44,426 nt of DNA from JBQCDV01 sp051960855 (GTDB taxonomy: Bacteria; Actinomycetota; Actinomycetes; JAJZTN01): the NCBI GenBank assembly GCA_051960855.1, contig JBQCDV010000104.1, positions 1 through 44,426 of the forward strand, read 5' to 3'. A program made the position numbers and the translations under genes. Within the stretch, counting starts at the first letter, position 1. Each line of letters opens with the position of its first letter. The notes under the pieces are model-generated. The model had not been told where the DNA came from, ran no database searches, and saw only the letters and a program-made list of their open reading frames with translations. Shown here in pieces: positions 29,196-36,639 of this stretch.

Positions 29196-30689
29196 ATGTC
29201 CACGCAGGCCCCTCCACCCGCCCGCCCCGCCGTGCCTGACTCCAAGGCCGGGCCCGCTGGCCTGGCCGTCGAGGTCAACGGCATCAACGTGATCGCCGAG
29301 AGCGAGCGGAAGGGATCGCCCCGCGACCTCTTCTGGCCGTGGTGCGCGGCGAACATCGCCGTGCTGGGCATCAGCTACGGCGCGTTCTTCCTTGGTTTCG
29401 GCATCTCGTTCTGGCAGGCGACCGTCGCCGGGGTGCTGGGCACCGTCGTGTCCTTCCTGCTGGTCGGCTTCGCCTCGCTGGCCGGCAAGCGCGGGTCGGC
29501 ACCGACGATGGTCCTCAGCCGCGCCTCATTCGGCGTCAAGGGCAACGCCCTGCCCGCCGCCCTGAGCTACCTGCTGCTCGTCGGCTGGGAGACCGTGCTG
29601 GTGTCGCTCGCCACGCTCGCGACCGCCACCGTCTTCGACCGGCTCGGGTGGGGCAGCGGCACCCTCACGAAGGTCGTCGCGTTCCTCGTGGTGGCCGTGA
29701 TCGTGGTGGCCGCCGGCGTCCTCGGCTTCGAGGCCATCATGCGGATCCAGAGCTGGATCACGATCGCGACGGCGGTCCTCACGGTCTGCTTCATCGCGTT
29801 GACCGCCTCGAAGATCAGCTGGGCGAAGGTCTCGGCGATCCCCGCCGGCCCGTCACAGGCGGTGCTCGGCGCGCTGATCCTGGCCGTCACCGGCTTCGGC
29901 CTGGGCTGGGTCAACAGCGGCTCGGACTACTCCCGCTACCTGCCGCGGACAGCCTCCAGCCGGGCGGTCGTGGGGTGGACGACGTTCGGGGCGAGCGTGG
30001 CGCCCGTCGTCCTCGTGGTCTTCGGGATCCTGCTCGCTGGCACCAGCAAGGACCTGAGCGACGCGATTTCGGCCGACCCGATTGGTGCCCTGACGACGCT
30101 GCTGCCGACGTGGTTCCTGGTGCCGTTCGCGATCGTGGCGATCCTCGGCATCATCGGCGGCGCGGTGCTCGACATCTACAGCTCTGGTCTCACGCTGCTG
30201 ACCCTCGGCCTGCGGACCGCCCGATGGAAGGCCGCCGGCATCGACGGCGTCCTGATGATCCTCGGCACCATCTACGTCGTCTTCTTCGCCGCCGACTTCA
30301 TCGGTCCCTTCCAGGGCTTCCTCATCACTCTCGGCGTGCCGATCGCGGCCTGGTGCGGGGTGTTCCTCGCCGATCTCGCGCTGCGCCGCCTGCCCTACAG
30401 CGACACCGACCTCTATGCCTCCGAGGGCCGGTACGGCTCCGCCAACCCCGTCGCGATCGGCCTCGTCATCGTCGCCACTCTGCTCGGCTGGGGCCTGGTC
30501 ACCAACACGCTCGCCGGATGGCTGGCGTGGCAGGGCTACCTGCTCGGTCCCCTGGGGCTGGGCGGCCGGGACGGCGCGTGGGCCTACGCCAACCTCGGCG
30601 TCCTCGTCGCGATCGTGGTCGGCTTCGTCGGCTACCTGATCCTCGGTGCCGGCCGCGTGCGGCGTCAGGAGGCGCTGCCGCAGCGCTGA
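29196..30689 (+). CDS. NCS1-family cytosine/purine/uracil/allantoin-type permease
   Basis: 497 residues with 12 hydrophobic segments. The N-terminal VEVNGINVIAESERKGSPRDLFWPWCAANI region (NVI..SERKG.P..LF..W..AN) is the NCS1 signature; FGVKGNALPAALSYLLLVGWE holds the TM3 substrate-site residues; the GLGWVNSGSDYSRYLPRTAS motif (SDYSRYLP) is diagnostic for the CodB/PurP group. The substrate is probably a nucleobase or related compound, imported with a cation. GGGAG lies 5 nt before the ATG. Divergent from the hydrolase-kinase operon and followed by a strong terminator. Confidence 0.92.
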   Translation: MSTQAPPPARPAVPDSKAGPAGLAVEVNGINVIAESERKGSPRDLFWPWCAANIAVLGISYGAFFLGFGISFWQATVAGVLGTVVSFLLVGFASLAGKRGSAPTMVLSRASFGVKGNALPAALSYLLLVGWETVLVSLATLATATVFDRLGWGSGTLTKVVAFLVVAVIVVAAGVLGFEAIMRIQSWITIATAVLTVCFIALTASKISWAKVSAIPAGPSQAVLGALILAVTGFGLGWVNSGSDYSRYLPRTASSRAVVGWTTFGASVAPVVLVVFGILLAGTSKDLSDAISADPIGALTTLLPTWFLVPFAIVAILGIIGGAVLDIYSSGLTLLTLGLRTARWKAAGIDGVLMILGTIYVVFFAADFIGPFQGFLITLGVPIAAWCGVFLADLALRRLPYSDTDLYASEGRYGSANPVAIGLVIVATLLGWGLVTNTLAGWLAWQGYLLGPLGLGGRDGAWAYANLGVLVAIVVGFVGYLILGAGRVRRQEALPQR

Positions 30690-30714
30690 CCAGCCGGGCG
30701 GGCGTGAGCACGAC

Positions 30715-30749
30715 GGGGCCGGGTCTCCCGCGGAGACCCGGCCCCTTTT
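30715..30749 (+). terminator. Rho-independent terminator after the permease gene
   Basis: A perfect 14-bp stem (30715-30728 with 30732-30745) with a 3-nt CGC loop, followed by TTTT. It is the clearest intrinsic terminator in the window. Confidence 0.93.
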
Positions 30750-30755
30750 CATGTC

Positions 30756-30806
30756 CGAACGGCGCTGCACCGGCGCACCTGGCTGCACCGGTGCGGGCGC
30801 CGTTCG
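30756..30806. terminator. Second long hairpin, terminator candidate for the M36 protease gene
   Basis: CGAACGGCGC-TGCACCGG (30756-30773) pairs with CCGGTGCG-GGCGCCGTTCG (30788-30806) with one bulge/mismatch and a 14-nt loop. It lies 10 nt after the protease stop on the minus strand. No T-run follows on that strand. Confidence 0.65.
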
Positions 30807-30815
30807 GGATCGGGG

Positions 30816-33800
30816 TTACTGCGTGGACTGGGCTGTCAGCGTCACGGGGACATTGGTGCCGAGGTAGGCCTGCGTGAGGACGTAGGCCGCTCCGCCCGGG
30901 ATCACACCGGACTCGTCGGCGGAGGCGCTGGTCGCCGAGCCGATGGGCGCGCAGCTGCTGTCGAAGAAGTACACGTCGAGGTCGTAGCCGACCGGGTCGC
31001 TGGTCGTGCCACTCGTGCCCGGCCCCTTGACGGTCACCGTGTGCGTCCCATCACCGAAGCCAGCGGGGAGCTTGGTGACCCAGCCGTCCACTCCCTGGCT
31101 GGCCGGCGGCGCGCTGCAGGTCGTCGTGAACTCCGTCCCCGTCACGCCGTAGACCGGCTGCAGACCCGTCGGGTCCCCCGCGGCCGGGTTGCCCGTCGTG
31201 ATCGTGCCGCTGTCGGTGAACGTCTCCGGTGCCGTCGACGTCGTGCTCGGCTCGACCTTCCCGCTGGTGCCGAAGACCTGCAGCTCCGCGGCCTGGGCGA
31301 CCGTCGCCGTCTCGCCCTGCACGGAGTCGATGAAGAACCGGACGTAGGACGCCTTGGTCGGCGCGGCGAGCGTGAAGGTCTTGTAGTGCAGGTCGGGCGC
31401 TGTCGGTCGGGGCGTCTGGTAGCCGAAGCCGCCGGTCTTGACCGTTGTCCAGCTCACGCCGTCGCTGGACACCTGGAAGGTGAAGTCCTTGAGGGCGGCG
31501 AAGCGGGAGGCGGCGGTGTTCTTGAACGCGCTGACCTGCAGGGAGCTGATGACCGCCGGTGCCGCGAGCTTGACGGTGACCCGCTGGTCGGCGCCCCCGT
31601 TGTACGGCGTCCCTGAGTCCGCCGTGCTCCAGACGGTTGCCTCCGTGTCGTCGAGCAGGAACTTCGCGGGCAGCCCGGGGTCCTCGCTCGAGGCTGACAC
31701 GACCTGGGCGCCGTTCGCGAGGCTGGCGAGGTTGGGCGCCAGCTTGAGGGTCAGGCGCGTCGTCTTGCCTGCCGCCACGGTGATGCCGGGGAAGGTCTGG
31801 GCGCCGAAGCCCTTGGCCTGGACCGTGAGCGGGTAGGTCCCCGCGACCACGGGGACGGCGAACCGGCCCTTGTCCGAGGTCCGCGCGACCGGGGTGACGC
31901 GGGCCTCGAAGATGCCGAGCATGGCGCGAGCGTCGGCGACCGGCTTACCCGTCGTGGCGTTGACGACCGTCACCGACAGCAGCCCGTTGTCCGCGGAGTA
32001 GGGGGAGTCGAAGGCCGGGGTGGGGTCGGTGTCGTCGCCGCCCCTGGTGGTGGCCGAGGCGCCTTCGCCGCGCGTCGCGAAAACCTTCCAGATCAGCTCG
32101 GCGTTGTCGCCGTGGTTGCGGTCGAGGTCGGCGGCGAGGATTCCGTCGCGCACGTCGAGGTAGGACGGGTCGGGGGCGCTGAGTGGCATCCCGTCGGTGA
32201 CGAGCTGTGCGGCCACCTGCCCGCCCTTCTCGGCGCCGTACCGGGCGACGAGGGCCTTGCGCAGGTCCCACAACGTCGCGGTCCAGATCTCCCCGTCGGC
32301 GTGCACCTCCGGCCCCGTCAGGTCGTAGCCGATGTCGCCGTAGGTGGTGGGGTTCTGGTCGTAGTTCCAGTTGCGGATCCCGCGGGTGGGGTTGCCAGTC
32401 ACGTACTCGCCGACCACGGCCTTGTCCTGGACGCCCGTCGCGTACAGGTGGTTGAGGGCGTACCAGTCGCCCCAGCCCTCACCCATCGACCCGGCCTGCT
32501 GTGACCCCAGCGCGCTGCCGCCGGCGACGTAGCGGTTGGACAGCCCGTGGGTGTACTCGTGCTGGATCACCGATGCGTCGAGGTCGCCGTCGCGGTAGGG
32601 CCCCTCGAAGCCGTCCGCGATCGGCTCCCACAGGAACATTCCGCTCCACGGCGGGATGCCGTCGTCGAGGGTCAGCATGTAGGCGTTGTCGCGCCCGGTG
32701 TAGGTGGGATCGCCCCCGCTCGCGGCACCGGCTTGGACGAGGCCGAGGATGGGGTCACCGCCGGAGCCGCCCTTGCCGTTGTTGCTGACCTGGAAGTTGC
32801 CGGCGGTCTCCGTGAAGCCCAGCTTGTAGTACTCGTCGTGGATCCGGTTGTGCTGGTAGAAGAGGTTGGTCGCCGCCGCGTTGAGGTCGAGGGCGTAGGA
32901 AGGCGGGATGGTGCCGCCCTTGGTCTTCTGCCAGTTGCCGTCGTAGCTGTACAGGAACTGCCCGAGCGGGTCGACGGGTCGCGGACCCTGGTCGGCCGGG
33001 ACCAGGTAGTTCGACCAGTTGGCGTAGGTGTTCGCGTTGTTGCCGAGGGTCGTCGGGCCGCCGAGTCCCACGATGCCGGTCGGGTCGACCCACCCCGCGG
33101 GGGACTCCGGCGTGGCGCCGAAGGAGCGGACCACCGGGTCGCCGCCCTTGGGTGAGCCGGGGAAGTTCTCGTAGACCAGTCCCTTGGGGTCGACGAGGGG
33201 CTGCACGAGGCCATCGGAGTGGACGCCGGACTGGACGCCGGACTGGACGCCGGACTGGACATCGTGGGCGACTGCGGAGGTCCGGTAGAGGATCGCGCCG
33301 GTGCGCGCGTCGATCACCGTGTCCCACGCCGTCTGCAGGTTCTTGATGAAGAAGATGCGGTAGGCCGGGATGGCGCCGTCGCGGGTCGGGAAGACGGCCT
33401 TCTTGACGTAGGAGCCGGCACCGAAGGGTCCCTTGGCGAAGGTGAGGTAGCCGGACTGCGACCCGAGCTGCTGCGGGGAGAAGGCGATGCCGGGAGCCAG
33501 CGCCGTTGCGGTCTTGCCCAGTGCCTGACTGGCGCTCAGCGTCCAGTCGCCGACCAGCGAGCCGCTGCGGACGGGATTGCCGGTGTAGCGGAGGACTCGA
33601 CCGTCCTTGGTCACCGCCACGTTGAGCCGCCCACCCTGCACCGACGCGACACCGTTCCAGGTCTGCTGGAACGTGACGACGTGTGTGCCGGTGCCGGGAA
33701 GCGCGTGGTCGCGGGTCACGGCCAGCGCCGCGATGTCGGCCGCCCTGAGGCCGAACGCGCCGGCGTTGTCCGCCAGGAAGCCGCGGGCGACCTCGACAGC

Positions 33801-34151
33801 GCTGCCGCTGCGGGGACCGGTGAGATAGCCGGTGGCGCTGCCGAGGCTGCGCGGGGTGCCGAAGCGGTCGTCCCACGTGGCTCGACCGCCGTCGGGCGCA
33901 GCTGCAAGCAGAGCCCGAACGGCGGCGACCTGGTCGGCCGTCGGGGCCACGGGCCGGTCGACGGCCCGGCTGTCGAGGGTCCGGTCGGCCGCTGGTGCGT
34001 CGGAGCCGATCGCGCCGGCGAGCAGCCCGTCGCCGCTGAGGCCGACGGTGGGAAGCGAGGTGCTGGCAACGCCGCTCGCGGCGGGGGAGGCCAGTGCCAG
34101 TGCCGCAACGGCGCCAGCAGCACCCGCGGCGAGGAGGGTCTTTCTCCGCAT
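30816..34151 (-). CDS. Secreted M36 (fungalysin-type) zinc metalloprotease
   Basis: 1111 residues. Signal peptide MRRKTLLAAGAAGAVAALAL. A pro-region with the FTP-like fold (TKDGRVLRYTGNPV) precedes the catalytic domain. The zinc site is HEYTH at 531-535 (VIQHEYTHGLSNR), and the third ligand is the Glu in GEGWGDWYAL about 25 residues later. After the catalytic domain follow a carboxypeptidase-regulatory-like beta domain (VTVVNATTGKPVADARAMLG), an F5/8 type C (discoidin-like) domain (SFKDFTFQVSSDGVSWTTV region), and a C-terminal beta-rich domain of unknown type. An elastase/fungalysin-like extracellular protease that probably binds sugar or cell surface through the C-terminal domains. The pro-region has a VQSG repeat. 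AAAGGGA lies 11 nt before the ATG. Confidence 0.93.
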   Translation of the reverse strand: MRRKTLLAAGAAGAVAALALASPAASGVASTSLPTVGLSGDGLLAGAIGSDAPAADRTLDSRAVDRPVAPTADQVAAVRALLAAAPDGGRATWDDRFGTPRSLGSATGYLTGPRSGSAVEVARGFLADNAGAFGLRAADIAALAVTRDHALPGTGTHVVTFQQTWNGVASVQGGRLNVAVTKDGRVLRYTGNPVRSGSLVGDWTLSASQALGKTATALAPGIAFSPQQLGSQSGYLTFAKGPFGAGSYVKKAVFPTRDGAIPAYRIFFIKNLQTAWDTVIDARTGAILYRTSAVAHDVQSGVQSGVQSGVHSDGLVQPLVDPKGLVYENFPGSPKGGDPVVRSFGATPESPAGWVDPTGIVGLGGPTTLGNNANTYANWSNYLVPADQGPRPVDPLGQFLYSYDGNWQKTKGGTIPPSYALDLNAAATNLFYQHNRIHDEYYKLGFTETAGNFQVSNNGKGGSGGDPILGLVQAGAASGGDPTYTGRDNAYMLTLDDGIPPWSGMFLWEPIADGFEGPYRDGDLDASVIQHEYTHGLSNRYVAGGSALGSQQAGSMGEGWGDWYALNHLYATGVQDKAVVGEYVTGNPTRGIRNWNYDQNPTTYGDIGYDLTGPEVHADGEIWTATLWDLRKALVARYGAEKGGQVAAQLVTDGMPLSAPDPSYLDVRDGILAADLDRNHGDNAELIWKVFATRGEGASATTRGGDDTDPTPAFDSPYSADNGLLSVTVVNATTGKPVADARAMLGIFEARVTPVARTSDKGRFAVPVVAGTYPLTVQAKGFGAQTFPGITVAAGKTTRLTLKLAPNLASLANGAQVVSASSEDPGLPAKFLLDDTEATVWSTADSGTPYNGGADQRVTVKLAAPAVISSLQVSAFKNTAASRFAALKDFTFQVSSDGVSWTTVKTGGFGYQTPRPTAPDLHYKTFTLAAPTKASYVRFFIDSVQGETATVAQAAELQVFGTSGKVEPSTTSTAPETFTDSGTITTGNPAAGDPTGLQPVYGVTGTEFTTTCSAPPASQGVDGWVTKLPAGFGDGTHTVTVKGPGTSGTTSDPVGYDLDVYFFDSSCAPIGSATSASADESGVIPGGAAYVLTQAYLGTNVPVTLTAQSTQ
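33219..33258. repeat. 12-nt tandem repeat in the M36 pro-region
   Basis: Three to four units of GACTGGACGCCG encode GVQSGVQSGVQSGV on the minus strand, near residues 300-313, between the pro-domain and the catalytic domain. Length variation here would change the linker near the activation cleavage region. Confidence 0.85.
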
Positions 34152-34278
34152 GTCGCGCGTGTCCCTTTCAGGGGGCTCCGGTCGCGGTGTGAGGTGGCCC
34201 GGCTGAAGGTGACGGGGTCCGCGAGGGTGACCGGAGCAGTGGATGGTGCCCGATCAACGACGAAACGTGGTCTGGGTC

Positions 34279-34302
34279 ACGGGGGAGTCAGGGGGGAGTC
34301 AC
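34279..34302. repeat. Short direct repeat in the M36-bS22 gap
   Basis: GGGGGAGTCA occurs twice in succession, the second copy with one extra G. The 259-nt gap otherwise contains the bS22 promoter (34359-34364) and the divergent M36 promoter region. Confidence 0.6.
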
Positions 34303-34358
34303 GGAGGTGACGACTTGCTCGTGGCCTTCCTGGAGATTTCTGGACGCGCCACGGCAGG

Positions 34359-34364
34359 TAGGCT
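34359..34364 (+). promoter_or_regulatory. -10 box of the bS22 gene
   Basis: TAGGCT about 46 nt before the GTG. A T-rich TTTCTGG segment lies around 34337-34343 where a -35 would be. Unlike many neighbours this transcript has a leader and a GCGAGG ribosome-binding site. Confidence 0.45.
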
Positions 34365-34410
34365 TGCTCGGCGTCAACCCAACGTTCTTTCGTCGAAGCG
34401 AGGCTGCCCC

Positions 34411-34509
34411 GTGGGCTCCGTCATCAAGAAGCGCCGCAAGCGCATGGCCAAGAAGAAGCACCGCAAGCTGCTGAAGAAGACGCGCATTCAGCGTCGCAAC
34501 AAGAAGTAG
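34411..34509 (+). CDS. Actinobacterial small ribosomal protein bS22 (AURKAIP1/COX24 domain)
   Basis: 32 residues, VGSVIKKRRKRMAKKKHRKL followed by LKKTRIQRRNKK. Very basic, and nearly identical in pattern to Rv0500B of M. tuberculosis, a small-subunit protein found only in actinobacteria that sits near the decoding/mRNA channel region in mycobacterial ribosomes. The GTG at 34411 is chosen from the conserved N-terminus; the longer in-frame reading upstream has no support. Followed, as in mycobacteria, by the GalE2-like and acyltransferase genes. Confidence 0.95.
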   Translation: MGSVIKKRRKRMAKKKHRKLLKKTRIQRRNKK

Positions 34510-34541
34510 CCGCGCGGCGGGTCCGGGGCGCGAGGGCTTCC

Positions 34542-35597
34542 GTGAGCAGCGGCAGCAGGCAGGGCGAGGCGGCGTCGACCGTCCTCGTCACCGGCGTCTC
34601 CCGCGAGCTCGGCGCCCGTTTCGCCCGTCACCTCGCCGCCGACTCCGGCGTCGAGCGCATCGTCGGCGTCGACGTCATCCCCCCACCCATCGACCTGGGA
34701 CGGGTGGAGTTCGTCCGCGCCGACATCCGCAACCCGGCGATCGGGGCCATCCTGCAGGCCACTGAGGCCGACACGGTCGTGCACATGAACGTCCTCGCGA
34801 CGCCCGTGACCCCTGCGGGGGCCCGCAGCCGGGCGACGATGAAGGAGATCAACGTCATCGGCACGATGCAGCTGCTCGCTGCCTGCCAGAAGGCGCCACG
34901 GGTGCGGCGGCTCGTCGTGAAATCGTCGACGTCGGTCTACGGCGCGTCTGCCTCCGACCCGGCGTTCTTCACAGAGGAGATGGCACCTCGGCGCGCTCCG
35001 CGCACCGGCTACGCCAAGGACTCCGTTGAGGTCGAGGGCTACGTCCGTGGCTTTTCACGTCGCCGTCCCGATGTCCAGGTGTGCCTGCTGCGCCTGGCCA
35101 ACGTCCTCGGCCCCCGGGTCCGAACGGCGCTGTCGGAGCTGCTGTCGCTGCCCGCCGTCCCCACGGCGGCCGGCTTTGACCCGCGCCTGCAGTTCGTCCA
35201 CGAGGACGACGCCCTCGAGGTGCTGCGGCTGGCCACGCACAGCGACGCCGTCGGAGCCGTCAACGTGGCAGGCGACGGCGTCGTCATGCTCTCGCAGCTG
35301 CTGCACCGGCTCGGCCGGGTGCCGCTGCCGGTGCCGCGCCAGCTCGGGGGCACCGTCGCGCAGCTGCTGCGCCGGAGCGGGCAGGCGGAGTACAGCGCCG
35401 AGCACCGCGAACTGCTGACCTTCGGCCGCGTGGTCGACACCACCCGGATGCGTCGCGACCTCGGCTTCGAGCCGGCCTACAGCACCGCCGAGACCGTCGC
35501 CGCGTTCGCCCGCTCCCACCGCGGCCGCTCGCTCGTCTCTCCGGATGCGGTCCACGCGGCCCTCGTGCTGGCTCGCGCCCTCGTGGTCCCAGCATGA
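34542..35597 (+). CDS. NAD-dependent epimerase/dehydratase family protein (Rv0501/GalE2-like)
   Basis: 351 residues. Extended SDR: the nucleotide motif is VLVTGVSRELGARFARHL, with Glu-Leu where the second Gly of GxxGxxG usually sits; DTVVHMNVLA is the cofactor strand; VKSSTSVYGAS holds the Ser/Thr, and the catalytic Tyr-x3-Lys appears as GYAKDSVEVE (Tyr about 168). Substrate unknown; the context (acyltransferase overlap) suggests a cell-envelope precursor. The GTG follows the bS22 stop by 32 nt. Stop overlaps the acyltransferase ATG (ATGA). Confidence 0.85.
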   Translation: MSSGSRQGEAASTVLVTGVSRELGARFARHLAADSGVERIVGVDVIPPPIDLGRVEFVRADIRNPAIGAILQATEADTVVHMNVLATPVTPAGARSRATMKEINVIGTMQLLAACQKAPRVRRLVVKSSTSVYGASASDPAFFTEEMAPRRAPRTGYAKDSVEVEGYVRGFSRRRPDVQVCLLRLANVLGPRVRTALSELLSLPAVPTAAGFDPRLQFVHEDDALEVLRLATHSDAVGAVNVAGDGVVMLSQLLHRLGRVPLPVPRQLGGTVAQLLRRSGQAEYSAEHRELLTFGRVVDTTRMRRDLGFEPAYSTAETVAAFARSHRGRSLVSPDAVHAALVLARALVVPA

Positions 35598-36580
35598 GCA
35601 GCGACCAGACGGCGCGCGTCTTCCACCTTCCCACCCCAGAGTCTGGGGCAGATTCCGGTGCGGAGTCTGAGGCTGAGTCTCACGCTGAAGCTCAGGCCGG
35701 AGCCGGCAACGGCGAGCAGCCCGGTGGCCGGCGTTCAGGGATCGAGGGCTTCCTCGAGGGCGCCCTGACCCACCTACTGGACTTCGCCGACCGCCGCGCC
35801 ACCGGCCGGTACGAGGTCGACGACTTCGGCTTCGACGAGGACCTCACCGAGAGCATCCTGCTGCCGTTGCTCAAGCCGCTCTACGACTCGTGGTTCCGCG
35901 TCGAGGTGCGCGGCGCCGAGCACCTGCCCGCCGACGGCCCGGCGCTCGTCGTCGCCAACCACAGCGGCGTGCTGCCGCTGGACTCGCTGATGACCCAGGT
36001 CGCCGTGCACGAGCACACCGGGCGGCACCTGCGGATGCTGGGCGCGGACCTCGTCTTCCAGCTGCCGGTCGTCGGCGAGCTCGCCCGCAAGTCGGGCACG
36101 ACACTCGCCTGCAACGAGGACGCGAACGCCCTGCTCGACCGCGGCGAGCTCGTCGGCGTGTGGCCAGAAGGCTTCAAGGGCATCGGCAAGCCGTTCTCCG
36201 AGCGCTACACGCTGCAGCGCTTCGGCCGCGGCGGGTTCGTCGCGGCCGCGCTGCGCACCGGGTCCCCGATCGTGCCGTGCAGCATCGTCGGCGCCGAGGA
36301 GATCTACCCGATGGTCGGCAACGCCACCACGTTGGCACGGCTGCTGGGCGTCCCCTACTTCCCGATCACCCCGACGTTTCCGTGGCTGGGGCCGCTCGGC
36401 CTGGTGCCGCTGCCCTCGAAGTGGCTGATCGAGTTCGGCGAGCCGATCGACACCGCGGAGCTGGCGGAGCAGGGATCCGACGACCCGATGCTCGTCTTCG
36501 AGCTCACCGACCGCGTCCGCGAGACCATCCAGCACACGTTGTACCGCCTGCTCATGCTGCGCCGGTCAGTCTTCTTCTGA
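35594..36580 (+). CDS. Lysophospholipid acyltransferase family protein (Rv0502-like)
   Basis: 328 residues. PlsC/LPLAT fold: the catalytic block reads VVANHSGVLPLDSLM, an H-x6-D spacing in place of the usual H-x4-D; the substrate block is VGVWPEGFKGIGKPF (PEG motif), and VPCSIVGAEEIYP follows. The first ~50 residues are a Glu/Ala/Ser-rich low-complexity region (ESGADSGAESEAESHAEA). Probably acylates a glycerolipid or glycolipid at the membrane. Co-transcribed with the epimerase. Confidence 0.88.
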   Translation: MSSDQTARVFHLPTPESGADSGAESEAESHAEAQAGAGNGEQPGGRRSGIEGFLEGALTHLLDFADRRATGRYEVDDFGFDEDLTESILLPLLKPLYDSWFRVEVRGAEHLPADGPALVVANHSGVLPLDSLMTQVAVHEHTGRHLRMLGADLVFQLPVVGELARKSGTTLACNEDANALLDRGELVGVWPEGFKGIGKPFSERYTLQRFGRGGFVAAALRTGSPIVPCSIVGAEEIYPMVGNATTLARLLGVPYFPITPTFPWLGPLGLVPLPSKWLIEFGEPIDTAELAEQGSDDPMLVFELTDRVRETIQHTLYRLLMLRRSVFF

Positions 36581-36602
36581 GGGCCGCGCGCGGTCACGGG
36601 CC

Positions 36603-36626
36603 GGACCCCCCAGAGGCTGGGCGTCC
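36603..36626. terminator. Weak hairpin between convergent acyltransferase and anti-sigma genes
   Basis: GGACCCCCCAG and CTGGGCGTCC can pair around AGG with one bulge. It lies in the 59-nt convergent gap, and no T-run follows. Confidence 0.35.
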
Positions 36627-36639
36627 GCGGCGCGAGACC

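Noticed and set aside
29339..30877. 512-codon plus-strand ORF over the NCS1 permease gene
   Set aside because: Shadow frame; the permease frame has 12 membrane segments and family motifs, this one is Arg-rich without pattern.
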